Shown piece after piece: positions 7,065 to 14,151 of a stretch of 34,098 bases of DNA. The DNA comes from Streptacidiphilus carbonis (GTDB taxonomy: Bacteria > Actinomycetota > Actinomycetes > Streptomycetales > Streptomycetaceae). How positions within the stretch are numbered: position 1 is the stretch's first letter; every line of letters begins with the position of its first letter. Both the position numbers and the translations under genes were made by a program. The DNA lies in NCBI RefSeq assembly GCF_000787775.1, contig NZ_BBPM01000070.1, forward strand, positions 1-34,098, read 5' to 3'. The notes beneath the pieces are model-generated. The model was given only the letters and a program-made list of their open reading frames with translations. It ran no database searches and was not told where the DNA came from.

Positions 7065-7168
7065 GGGGTGCCTGGAGCCCGCTCGACCGGGCGCGAACCC
7101 GGCCGGCAGCTCAGTGGCAGAGCGCTCGGCACGACAAGCCCGTCACCGACCTCGATCTCGGGCACCCC
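7065..7168 (+). ncRNA. Y-RNA-like unit 3 with tRNA D-arm mimic (YrlA-like)
   Basis: The ends GGGGTGCC (7065-7072) and GGCACCCC (7161-7168) pair perfectly; after small bulges GAG (7075-7077) pairs with CTC (7157-7159) and CGA (7084-7086) with TCG (7152-7154), giving the interrupted stem expected of a Y RNA. Inside are a T-arm-like hairpin, CCGGG-CGCGAA-CCCGG (7087-7102), and a textbook tRNA D-arm, GCTC-AGTGGCA-GAGC (7109-7123). The T-like arm comes before the D-arm, the reverse of a tRNA, and no acceptor stem or CCA end is present. Known bacterial YrlA RNAs are Ro60 partners that carry a tRNA-like module, so this is the best YrlA candidate. The Ro60 start codon follows 34 bases later. Confidence 0.6.
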
Positions 7169-7202
7169 GCCGCATGTCCTCCTCCTGCCAAGGGGGGCTT
7201 TC

Positions 7203-8834
7203 ATGTCCAGGTTCAACACCCGCACCGCCAAGCCGGTCGGCACCTCGCCCGTCGCCGCGACCGGGCAGACCGCTGCCACCCACGAGGGCGGAACCGGTTA
7301 TGTCCGCGACGCCAGGAGTGAGCTCTTCCTTCTGGCCGTCGCCAACTTCGTCGGCCAGGACACCTTCTACGAGAACGGCGGCGACCGCGACGACCGCTAC
7401 ACCCAGCTCGTCCGCAAGCTCGCCGTCGAGGACCCCGAGTGGACCGCCGGCCTGCTCAAGTGGCTCCGCGCCGACGGCAACATGCGCACCGCGTCCCTGG
7501 TGGGCGCCGCCGAGTTCACCCGGGCCCGGCTCGACGCCGCACTGCCGGGCGTGTCCCGCCAGGTGGTCGAGTCGGTACTGCAGCGCCCGGACGAGCCCGG
7601 CGAGCTGCTGGCCTACTGGACCGGCCGCTACGGCCGGAGCCTGCCCAAGCCCGTGAAGCGCGGCGTCAGCGACGCCGTCCAGCGTCTCTACGACAGTCGC
7701 GCCCTGCTCAAGTACGACACCGCTTCCAAGGGCTACCGCTTCGGCGACGTCCTCGAACTGGTCCATGCCGCACCCCACCCCGACAAGCCCTGGCAGGGCG
7801 ACCTGTTCAAGCACGCCATCGACCGGCGCCACGGCCGCGACACCGAGATCCCGGCCCGGCTGGGCCCGGTCCGCGCACACGCCCTCCTCAACGGCATCCC
7901 GGTCCAGGAGCGGCGGGCCGCCATGCTCGGACAGGGCACCCCGCAGCAGAACGGACTGTTCCGGACCGCCCACCTCACCTGGGAGGGGCTGGCCGGCTGG
8001 CTGCAGGGGCCGATGGACGCGCAGGCGTGGGAGGCCGTGATCCCGTCCATGGGCTACATGTCGCTGGTTCGGAACCTGCGCAACTTCGACCAGGCCGGGG
8101 TGTCCGACGCGGTCGCCGAGCAGGTGGCGGCGAAGCTGGCCGACCCTGCCGAGGTCGCCCGATCGCGGCAGCTGCCCATGCGGTTCTACTCCGCGTTCAA
8201 CGCGGCCCCTTCGCTGCGCTGGGGGTGGGCGCTGGAGAAGGCCCTGACCGCGTGCCTCGCCAACATCCCGGTGCTGCCGGGCCGGACCCTGGTCCTGGTG
8301 GACACCAGCTCCTCCATGCAGGCCGGCTTCTCCAAGGACGGCACCCTGATGCGCTGGGACGCCGCGGCCCTGTTCGGGATCGCCCTGGGGCAGCGCTGCC
8401 GGACTGCCGACGTCGTGTCGTTCTCCTCCGCCCGGTACTACCGCAAGGACAAGCCCGGAGCGAAGGTCAAGGCGTTCCCGCTCGCTGCCGGGGAGTCGCT
8501 GCTGAGCGGCGTGAAGCGGTGGAAGGACGGCGGCTGGTTCCTCGGCGGCGGCACCGACACCGCCGCGGCCCTGCGCGCCACCTTCAAGGGCCACGACCGG
8601 GTGGTCGTCGTCACCGACGAGCAGGCCGGCGCCGACCCCGTCGAGGTCACCAGGTCGATCCCGGAGGCGGTGCCGATGTACACCTGGAACCTCGCCGGGT
8701 ACGCGGCCGGCCACGCGCCGTCGGGTGGCCGCAACCGACACGCGTTCGGCGGGCTGACCGATGCCGCGTTCCGGATGGTGCCGCTGCTGGAGGCCGGGGC
8801 CCGCGCGGCATGGCCCTGGCTGCATTCCGCCTGA
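7203..8834 (+). CDS. rsr: Ro60/Rsr ortholog: TROVE and vWA domain RNA-binding protein
   Basis: Cytoplasmic ring-shaped RNA-binding protein of 543 residues, close in length to the Deinococcus Ro protein Rsr. Residues from about 40 to 360 form the helical-repeat TROVE domain (for example GQDTFYENGGDRDDRYTQLV and NMRTASLVGAAEF). The C-terminal von Willebrand factor A domain begins near 360, with the MIDAS motif D367-x-S369-x-S371 (VDTSSS), the later Thr in GGGTDTA and Asp in VVVVTDEQ. In bacteria such proteins bind Y RNAs and, with exoribonucleases such as PNPase, act in structured-RNA decay and rRNA maturation. ATG 7203 follows AAGGGGGG (7190-7197). The three RNA units directly upstream on the same strand support the assignment. 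No RtcB or nuclease gene is adjacent. Confidence 0.93.
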   Translation: MSRFNTRTAKPVGTSPVAATGQTAATHEGGTGYVRDARSELFLLAVANFVGQDTFYENGGDRDDRYTQLVRKLAVEDPEWTAGLLKWLRADGNMRTASLVGAAEFTRARLDAALPGVSRQVVESVLQRPDEPGELLAYWTGRYGRSLPKPVKRGVSDAVQRLYDSRALLKYDTASKGYRFGDVLELVHAAPHPDKPWQGDLFKHAIDRRHGRDTEIPARLGPVRAHALLNGIPVQERRAAMLGQGTPQQNGLFRTAHLTWEGLAGWLQGPMDAQAWEAVIPSMGYMSLVRNLRNFDQAGVSDAVAEQVAAKLADPAEVARSRQLPMRFYSAFNAAPSLRWGWALEKALTACLANIPVLPGRTLVLVDTSSSMQAGFSKDGTLMRWDAAALFGIALGQRCRTADVVSFSSARYYRKDKPGAKVKAFPLAAGESLLSGVKRWKDGGWFLGGGTDTAAALRATFKGHDRVVVVTDEQAGADPVEVTRSIPEAVPMYTWNLAGYAAGHAPSGGRNRHAFGGLTDAAFRMVPLLEAGARAAWPWLHSA

Positions 8835-8894
8835 CGGACCGTCGTGCGACCGTCCCGTCCAGGCCGGGGTTAAATGCGGTGACTCCTCCACGCC

Positions 8895-8942
8895 ACGCGT
8901 TCTACAGTTCCCGCACGCGTGCTCCGCGCGGTGGAGAGCACG
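8895..8942. other. Intergenic repeats and hairpin between rsr and the LysE gene
   Basis: The 137-bp gap holds two copies of the self-complementary hexamer ACGCGT (8895-8900 and 8915-8920) and a hairpin, CGTGCTC (8918-8924) with GAGCACG (8936-8942). There is no T-run, so it may be a 5' leader hairpin of the exporter gene rather than a terminator. Confidence 0.3.
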
Positions 8943-8971
8943 GAGCGCATGGACCGAACCGGGGGTCTCCT

Positions 8972-9613
8972 GTGGTGCCTTTCGACCGGCTGGCCGCGTT
9001 CGCCGCGGTGTCGCTGCTGCTGATCGTGATCCCCGGGCCGAGCGTGCTGTTCGTGGTGGGCCGGGCGCTGGCGCACGGGCGGCGTACCGCGCTGCTGTCG
9101 GTCCTGGGCAATTCCGTGGGCGCGTTCGTGCTGGTGGTGGCGGTCTCCATGGGTGTCGGCCCGCTGGTGGAGCGTTCGGTGCTGCTGTTCACCGCGCTGA
9201 AGCTGGCAGGGGCCTGCTATCTGGTCTTCCTCGGGGCCAAGGCGATCCGGCACCGGGAGTCGCTGCGCGCGGCCTTCGCGGCCGACGCCCCGCCGCCGCG
9301 CGGCGGGGCGCGGACCGTGTGGGAGGGGTTCGTCGTGGGTGTGGCCAATCCCAAGACCATGGTGTTCTTCGCCGCCGTGCTGCCGCAGTTCACCGACCGT
9401 GGGAACGGCCGGGTGACGCTGCAACTACTGCTGCTCGGCCTCGTGTTCACCGGTATCGCACTGGTGTCGGACAGCTTGTGGGGCCTGGTCGCCTCCACCG
9501 CGCGCTCGTGGTTCGCCCGCTCGCCGCGGCGGCTCTCACTGGTCGGCGGGGCCGGTGGGCTGGCCATGATCGGCTTGGGACTGACCGTCGCGGTCACCGG
9601 CCGCAAGGACTGA
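8972..9613 (+). CDS. LysE/RhtB-family amino-acid exporter
   Basis: Membrane protein of 213 residues with about six helices. The N-terminal signature AAVSLLLIVIPGPSVLFVVG is the hallmark (PGP motif) of LysE/RhtB exporters, and GFVVGVANPKTMVFFAAVLPQF is the conserved central segment. The family exports amino acids such as homoserine, threonine, leucine or lysine analogues by proton antiport. GTG 8972 lies six bases after GGGGG (8961-8965); GTG 8975 is nearly as good. It stands alone between rsr and the serine hydrolase gene, so its substrate cannot be inferred from context. Confidence 0.9.
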   Translation: MVPFDRLAAFAAVSLLLIVIPGPSVLFVVGRALAHGRRTALLSVLGNSVGAFVLVVAVSMGVGPLVERSVLLFTALKLAGACYLVFLGAKAIRHRESLRAAFAADAPPPRGGARTVWEGFVVGVANPKTMVFFAAVLPQFTDRGNGRVTLQLLLLGLVFTGIALVSDSLWGLVASTARSWFARSPRRLSLVGGAGGLAMIGLGLTVAVTGRKD

Positions 9614-9683
9614 CGCCGCGGCAGCGGGGCGGGACGGGCCGTCATCCGACACGCCGTCAGCAGGCAACACGGAAGCGGGAGAA

Positions 9684-9695
9684 TGTGCGCGCACA
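9684..9695. promoter_or_regulatory. 12-bp perfect palindrome upstream of the serine hydrolase
   Basis: TGTGCGCGCACA lies 47 bp before the GTG start at 9742. Its position suits an operator, but short GC-rich palindromes also arise by chance in such DNA. Confidence 0.25.
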
Positions 9696-9741
9696 CTGAT
9701 CACCAGTTCTCCTCATCGGCTTCACAGAAGGGTCCCCGCCT

Positions 9742-10680
9742 GTGCCCGTACCCCGTACGTCCCGCTCCCGGCGCCTGCTGGCCGCTCTGGTGGGAAGCGC
9801 CTCACTCGGCGCCCTGCTGCCACTCGTCGCCGCCGGCCCCGCGGCCGCTGCCTCGCCGCTCTGCACGGCGGCATCGGCCAAGCACGCGCCGCTGGCCGCC
9901 AAACTCTCCCGCGACCTGAGATCCGCCCTTTCGGGCCGCACCGACCAGATCGGCTTCGCCGTCTACGACCAGCACACCGGCGTCTTCTGCGGCTACAACG
10001 CCTACACCCACTTCGACTCGGCCAGCGTGGTCAAGGCCGCGATCATGGGCACGGTTCTCCGCCGGGCCCAGGAGCAGCACCGCGGGCTCACCGCCTGGGA
10101 GACGTCCAACCTCAGGGCGATGATCACCCACTCCGACAACACCGCCGCCAGCAGCCTCTGGAACAGCGTCGGCCGCAGCCGCTTCCAGGCGTTCCTCGAC
10201 CTGGCCCAGATGCGCAGCACCCGTCCGGGCCCCGGAGACTACTGGGGTCTGACCCAGATCACGGCCCGGGACGAGGTGCATCTGCTGGACGCCTTCACCG
10301 ACCACCACGACGCCCTCAACGCGACCTGGCGGGCCTATGCGCTGAAGCTGATGTCCCAGGTCACCCCGTCGCAGCGGTGGGGTGTCCCGTACGGTGCGCC
10401 GGGCGGGACACAGGTGTCCAACAAGAACGGCTGGCTGCCCCGGGCCACCCACGGCTGGCGGGTGCACAGCATCGGCGCGGTCAACGGCAACGGCCGCGAC
10501 TACCGGCTGGCCGTACTGACCCAGGACAACGGCACCATGGCCTACGGCGAGACCACCATCCAGCGGATCGCCCTCGCGGTCCACCGCGACCTGGGCGGCT
10601 CCGCGACCCGCGCCGCGGCCCTCGCCCCGGGATCGGCGACGGCGACGACGCCGTCCGACGGTTCGGCCCCGGCCCAGTAG
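9742..10680 (+). CDS. Secreted serine hydrolase, class A beta-lactamase-like
   Basis: Exported protein of 312 residues. A Sec-type signal peptide (basic RTSRSRR, hydrophobic LLAALVGSASLGALLPLVAA, cleavage near AAAAS at about 37) precedes a penicilloyl-serine-transferase fold. The catalytic triad motifs are visible: S95-V-V-K98 (SxxK), S131-D-N133 (SDN) and K228-N-G230, which replaces the usual KTG. Cys41 and Cys83 may form a disulfide. Proteins of this type in streptomycetes include beta-lactamases and DD-peptidase-like hydrolases; the absence of an obvious omega-loop ExxxN makes beta-lactamase activity uncertain. The Ala/Thr/Pro-rich tail is probably unstructured. GTG 9742 follows AGAAGGG with nine bases between. 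A strong terminator follows. Confidence 0.88.
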   Translation: MPVPRTSRSRRLLAALVGSASLGALLPLVAAGPAAAASPLCTAASAKHAPLAAKLSRDLRSALSGRTDQIGFAVYDQHTGVFCGYNAYTHFDSASVVKAAIMGTVLRRAQEQHRGLTAWETSNLRAMITHSDNTAASSLWNSVGRSRFQAFLDLAQMRSTRPGPGDYWGLTQITARDEVHLLDAFTDHHDALNATWRAYALKLMSQVTPSQRWGVPYGAPGGTQVSNKNGWLPRATHGWRVHSIGAVNGNGRDYRLAVLTQDNGTMAYGETTIQRIALAVHRDLGGSATRAAALAPGSATATTPSDGSAPAQ

Positions 10681-10710
10681 GGCATCCCGTCAGCAATACC
10701 TCGTCAGAAG

Positions 10711-10741
10711 CACCCCCGTCCGGCACTGCCGGACGGGGGTG
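10711..10741 (+). terminator. Strong intrinsic-type terminator hairpin
   Basis: CACCCCCGTCCGGC (10711-10724) and GCCGGACGGGGGTG (10728-10741) form a perfect 14-bp stem with a 3-nt loop, followed by TTCCTGTCTT. It lies 30 bp after the serine hydrolase stop codon and separates it from the sugar operon. Confidence 0.8.
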
Positions 10742-10765
10742 TTCCTGTCTTCGGGCCACGCCTGT

Positions 10766-10809
10766 ATGCTTGTTTTTGCTTGAAACAAGCATTTATTGAG
10801 CAGTATCAA
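10766..10809 (+). promoter_or_regulatory. Promoter with embedded palindromic operator for the SIS-kinase-aldolase operon
   Basis: A perfect inverted repeat, ATGCTTGTTT (10766-10775) and AAACAAGCAT (10783-10792) with a 7-bp spacer, overlaps a -35 element TTGAAA (10780-10785). A -10-like TATCAA lies at 10804-10809 (18-bp spacer). TTGTTT-type half-sites are common for DeoR-family sugar-phosphate repressors. The region is AT-rich against its surroundings, as expected of a regulated promoter. Confidence 0.6.
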
Positions 10810-10837
10810 TCAGCTGTTCTCTCTGGAGAGGGCCCGT

Positions 10838-11749
10838 ATGTCCTGGACCGCGCAAGAGATCGCCTCGCAACCCGACTGCTGGCAGCAGGCCGTCGACCGG
10901 CTGCCGGAGTTCGCACCGCTGCTCCCCCGCCACGGCGAGCGGGTCGCCGTGGTCGGCTGCGGCACCTCCTGGTTCCTCGCCCAGGCCTATGCCGCACTGC
11001 GCGAGGGTGCGGGCCACGGCGAGACCGACGCCTTCGCCGCCTCCGAGGCCCCGCTGGGCCCCGGCTTCGCCCGCCGCTACGACCGGGTGCTGGCGCTGAC
11101 CCGCTCCGGCACCACCACCGAGGTGCTCGAACTGCTCAGCGCCGTCCGCGGCACGGTCGCCACCACCGCGATCACCGCGGACCCGGCCACCCCGGTCGTG
11201 GAGCTGGCCGACGACCTGGTGGTGCTGGACTTCGCCGACGAGCGCTCGGTGGTGCAGACCCGCTTCCCCACCACCCAACTGCTGCTGCTCCGGGCCCACC
11301 TCGGCGAGAGGACCGAGGGTGTGGTCGCCGACGGCGCGACCGCGCTCACCGCGGACATCGCCCCCGAACTGCTGGACGCCGAGCAGATCAGCTTCCTCGG
11401 CCGCGGCTGGAGCTACGGCCTGGCCCGCGAGGCGGCGCTGAAGGTCCGTGAGACCGCCGCCTGGTGGACCGAGTCCTACCCGGCCATGGAGTACCGGCAC
11501 GGGCCGATCAGCGTCGCCCGTTCCGGCCGGGCCGTGTGGAGCCTCGGCGAGCTGCCGGAGGGGCTGGCCGAGCAGGTCGCGGCCACCGGCGCGCACCTGG
11601 AGCAGCCGGCCCTGGACCCGGTCGCCGAGCTGGTCCGGGTGCAGCGGCTCGGCGTCGCCCTGGCCGGGAAACTGGGCCGGGACGTGGACAACCCGCAGCA
11701 CCTGACCCGGTCGGTGGTGCTCGCGGCCGCGCCGGCAGCCGGCGCCTGA
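10838..11749 (+). CDS. SIS-domain sugar-phosphate isomerase/deaminase (AgaS-like)
   Basis: Cytoplasmic enzyme of 303 residues with two sugar-isomerase (SIS) domains. The first carries VAVVGCGTSWFLAQAYAAL and LALTRSGTTTEVLE, the phosphosugar-binding serine/threonine loops; the second carries FLGRGWSYGLAREAALKVRE and a conserved YPAMEYRHGPI. This is the GlmS C-terminal/AgaS pattern, found in enzymes converting galactosamine- or glucosamine-6-phosphate to the ketohexose phosphate. ATG 10838 was chosen because GGAG (10825-10828) lies nine bases upstream and the protein then starts at the conserved MSWTAQEIASQP. It is the first gene of a three-gene operon; its stop overlaps the next start in TGATG. 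The precise substrate is inferred from the operon, not seen. Confidence 0.85.
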   Translation: MSWTAQEIASQPDCWQQAVDRLPEFAPLLPRHGERVAVVGCGTSWFLAQAYAALREGAGHGETDAFAASEAPLGPGFARRYDRVLALTRSGTTTEVLELLSAVRGTVATTAITADPATPVVELADDLVVLDFADERSVVQTRFPTTQLLLLRAHLGERTEGVVADGATALTADIAPELLDAEQISFLGRGWSYGLAREAALKVRETAAWWTESYPAMEYRHGPISVARSGRAVWSLGELPEGLAEQVAATGAHLEQPALDPVAELVRVQRLGVALAGKLGRDVDNPQHLTRSVVLAAAPAAGA

Positions 11750-12651
11750 TGATCGTCACCGTCACCCTCAACGCCGCCCTGGACACCACCTACCGCCTCG
11801 ACGCGCTCAGGGTCGGCGGGACCAACCGGGTCGCCTCGGTGCGGCAGCGGGCCGGCGGCAAGGGCGTCAACACCGCCCGGGTGCTGGCGGCGCGCGGTCG
11901 GTCGGTGCTGGTCGCCGGCCTGGCCGGCGGGCCCGCCGGCCGGTCGCTGCGGGAGGACCTGTGCGCCGCCGGACTGCCGCACCGGCTGACCCCGGTCCGG
12001 GGAGCGACCCGGCGCACGGTCGCCGTGGTCGACGACGACGGCGAGGTGACCGGGCTCTGGGAGCCGGGCCCGGAGATCGCCGCCACCGAGTGGCGCCGCT
12101 TCGCCGAGCACGACTTCCCGACCGCGCTGGTCGAGGCGGAGGTGCTGGTGCTGTCCGGCAGCCTGCCGCCGGGGGTTCCGGCGGACGCCTACGCGGTGCT
12201 GCTGCGCCGCGCCGAACAGCTGGGCGTCCCTGCCGTGCTGGACGCCGACGGGGAGGCCCTGCTGGCCGGCCTGGCCGGGCGGCCCGCGCTGGTGAAGCCC
12301 AACGCCGAGGAGGCCCGCCGGGCCACCGGCTGCGCCGACCCGGCCACTGCGGCCGACCGGCTGCGGGGGCTGGGGGCGGCGACGGCGGTGGTCACCGCGG
12401 GGGCCGACGGGCTGTTCGGCAGCGCCGAGGGCCTGCGCTGGCACACCCCGGCCCCGCGCCGGATCCGCGGCAACCCGACCGGCGCCGGGGACGCGGCCAC
12501 CGCCGCCCTGGCCATCGCCCTGGCCGACGGACTGTCCTGGCCCGACGCCACCGCGGACGCCGCGGCGCTGGCCGCAGCGGCCGTGGCGGCGCCGCTCGCG
12601 GGCGACTACGACCCGGAGCTGTACCGCGAACTGACACACGCTCAGCCCTGA
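11749..12651 (+). CDS. PfkB-family sugar-phosphate kinase (1-phosphofructokinase/tagatose-6-phosphate kinase type)
   Basis: Cytoplasmic ATP-dependent kinase of 300 residues. It opens with IVTVTLNAALDTTYRLD, as in FruK/LacC proteins, has the substrate-binding signature RQRAGGKGVNTARVL, and ends with the catalytic NPTGAGDA loop containing the general-base Asp. LacC-like enzymes phosphorylate tagatose-6-phosphate to the 1,6-bisphosphate; FruK uses fructose-1-phosphate. Placement between an AgaS-like isomerase and a class II aldolase favours the tagatose- or fructose-6-phosphate role. Translation is probably coupled, because ATG 11749 shares one base with the upstream TGA. Very high GC content and many Ala residues are normal for this genome. 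Confidence 0.88.
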   Translation: MIVTVTLNAALDTTYRLDALRVGGTNRVASVRQRAGGKGVNTARVLAARGRSVLVAGLAGGPAGRSLREDLCAAGLPHRLTPVRGATRRTVAVVDDDGEVTGLWEPGPEIAATEWRRFAEHDFPTALVEAEVLVLSGSLPPGVPADAYAVLLRRAEQLGVPAVLDADGEALLAGLAGRPALVKPNAEEARRATGCADPATAADRLRGLGAATAVVTAGADGLFGSAEGLRWHTPAPRRIRGNPTGAGDAATAALAIALADGLSWPDATADAAALAAAAVAAPLAGDYDPELYRELTHAQP

Positions 12652-12691
12652 ACCGAACCGAATCAGCAACCCACCCCAGGGGGCCGACCGA

Positions 12692-13525
12692 ATGCCGCTC
12701 ACACCGACCGCGCAGATACTCCGCACCGCCGAACGCGACGGCTTCGCCGCGGGCGCCTTCAACGTCATCCAGTTGGAGCACGCCGAGGCGATCCTGGCCG
12801 GGGCGCAGCAGGCCAAGGCCCCCGTGATCCTCCAGATCAGCGAGAACGCGGTGCGCTACCACGGCGCCCTGGCCCCCATCGCCTCGGCCACGCGGGCAGC
12901 GGCACGGGCCTGCCCGGTCCCGGCCGCCCTGCACCTGGACCACGCCACCGGGTTCGGCCTCATCCAGGAGGCCGCGGCCTGCGGATTCGGCTCGGTGATG
13001 TTCGACGGTTCCACCCTCCCCTGGGAGGAGAACGTCCGGGCCACCCGGGAGATCACCGACTGGTGCCACGAGCGCGGTCTGCTGGTGGAGGCCGAGCTGG
13101 GCGAGATCGGCGGCAAGGACGGCGCACACACCCCGGGCGTGCGCACGGATCCGGACCAGGCGGCCGCGTTCGTCGCCGCCACCGGTGTGGACGCACTGGC
13201 GGTCGCGGTGGGCTCCTCGCACGCCATGACGGTGCGTTCGGCGGCGCTGGACCTGCCGCTGATCGCGGCCCTGCGCGCGGCGGTCCCGGTGCCGCTGGTG
13301 CTGCACGGCTCCTCGGGCGTCCCCGACCCGGCCATGGCGGCGGCGGTGACGGCGGGCATGCGCAAGGTCAACATCTCCACCCACCTCAACCGCCTCTACA
13401 CCGAGGCCGTCCGTGAGGCCCTGGCCGCCGACCCGGCCCTGGTCGACCCCCGCCGGTGGCTGGCACCCGCCCGCGAGGTGATGGCCGCCGAGGTGGCCCG
13501 TCTACTGGGCGTTCTGTCCCCCTGA
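12692..13525 (+). CDS. Class II ketose-bisphosphate aldolase
   Basis: Zinc-dependent aldolase of 277 residues that should split a ketohexose 1,6-bisphosphate into dihydroxyacetone phosphate and glyceraldehyde 3-phosphate. Visible motifs are the zinc and catalytic region LHLDHA, VEAELGEIGGKDG, the zinc-ligand strand VLHGSSGV and the phosphate loop KVNISTHLNRLY, as in FbaA/GatY/KbaY enzymes. ATG 12692 follows AGGGGG (12678-12683) with eight bases between and lies 40 bp after the kinase gene. Together with the isomerase and kinase this completes a short route from a hexosamine or hexose phosphate to triose phosphates. Fructose versus tagatose specificity cannot be told from the sequence alone. 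Confidence 0.9.
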   Translation: MPLTPTAQILRTAERDGFAAGAFNVIQLEHAEAILAGAQQAKAPVILQISENAVRYHGALAPIASATRAAARACPVPAALHLDHATGFGLIQEAAACGFGSVMFDGSTLPWEENVRATREITDWCHERGLLVEAELGEIGGKDGAHTPGVRTDPDQAAAFVAATGVDALAVAVGSSHAMTVRSAALDLPLIAALRAAVPVPLVLHGSSGVPDPAMAAAVTAGMRKVNISTHLNRLYTEAVREALAADPALVDPRRWLAPAREVMAAEVARLLGVLSP

Positions 13526-13527
13526 CA

Positions 13528-13551
13528 CCGACTCCGACTCCGACTCCGACT
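13528..13551. repeat. Short tandem hexamer repeat (CCGACT)x4
   Basis: Four perfect tandem copies of CCGACT occupy most of the 33-bp gap between the convergent aldolase and TetR genes. It is probably a slippage-prone microsatellite of no known function. Confidence 0.85.
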
Positions 13552-13558
13552 GCCCCGA

Positions 13559-14140
13559 CTACGACGCAGCCGCCGCCCTACGGGCCAACCCCCCGGCCAG
13601 GATCTCGGTGAGAAAGGCGAAGCTGTCGTCCAGGTCGGTGGGGAGCATGTATCCGGAGCCGAGCTCAAGCCCCACGAAGCCGACCACGACGGCCCGCAGC
13701 GCCCGCACCGCGTGCACCAGGTCGTCCCCGGCCAGACCGTACCCGCGGACGGTGGCGAAGGCGATCTCCACCAGGTGCCCGGCGGCGGCGTCCAGTTCCC
13801 GCTGGTGCTCGCCGCCCGGCGGCGGGCTCTCCAGCAGCGCGTGCCGGTACGGGAACTCCCGCGCGTAGGCCCGGAACGCGGCGAGGAAGGCCCGTAGCGC
13901 GTCGTCGCCGGCCAGACCCATCACGGCCGCGCCGATCCTGGCCGCGGCCTCGTCCATGACCCGCAGCGTCATCAGCACCCGGAGGTCCTCCAGGCTGCGC
14001 ACGTGCTTGTACAGCGAGGGCGGGGCGACCCCGGCGCGCTCCGCGACCGCCTTGAGGGTGAGACCGGTGGGACCCGCACCGTCGAGGACCTCGAGTGCGA
14101 AGCTGGTCACGATCTGCGGGGTCAGGCCGGCCCTTGCCAT
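13559..14140 (-). CDS. TetR/AcrR-family transcriptional regulator
   Basis: DNA-binding repressor of 193 residues. The N-terminal helix-turn-helix is LTLKAVAERAGVAPPSLYKHV (about residues 27-47), and the C-terminal half (FRAYAREFPYRHALLES and following) resembles the WHG-type TetR ligand-binding domain. ATG 14140 was chosen over a GTG further upstream (14155) because AGGA lies eight bases before it. It follows the hydrolase gene after 11 bp on the same strand, so both are probably one transcript and the regulator probably represses its own operon through the site at 15073-15087. Confidence 0.9.
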   Translation of the reverse strand: MARAGLTPQIVTSFALEVLDGAGPTGLTLKAVAERAGVAPPSLYKHVRSLEDLRVLMTLRVMDEAAARIGAAVMGLAGDDALRAFLAAFRAYAREFPYRHALLESPPPGGEHQRELDAAAGHLVEIAFATVRGYGLAGDDLVHAVRALRAVVVGFVGLELGSGYMLPTDLDDSFAFLTEILAGGLARRAAAAS

Positions 14141-14151
14141 CCGATGGGTCC

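Noticed and set aside
7105-7170. A canonical tRNA gene around the D-arm motif
   Set aside because: The D-arm is convincing, but no 7-bp acceptor stem at the right spacing, no normal anticodon arm and no downstream TTCRA T-loop are present.
7041-7202. Coding extension of the Ro60 frame upstream through the RNA region
   Set aside because: The conserved protein starts at MSRFNTRT, with a strong ribosome site, and the upstream DNA has RNA-like pairing rather than coding character.
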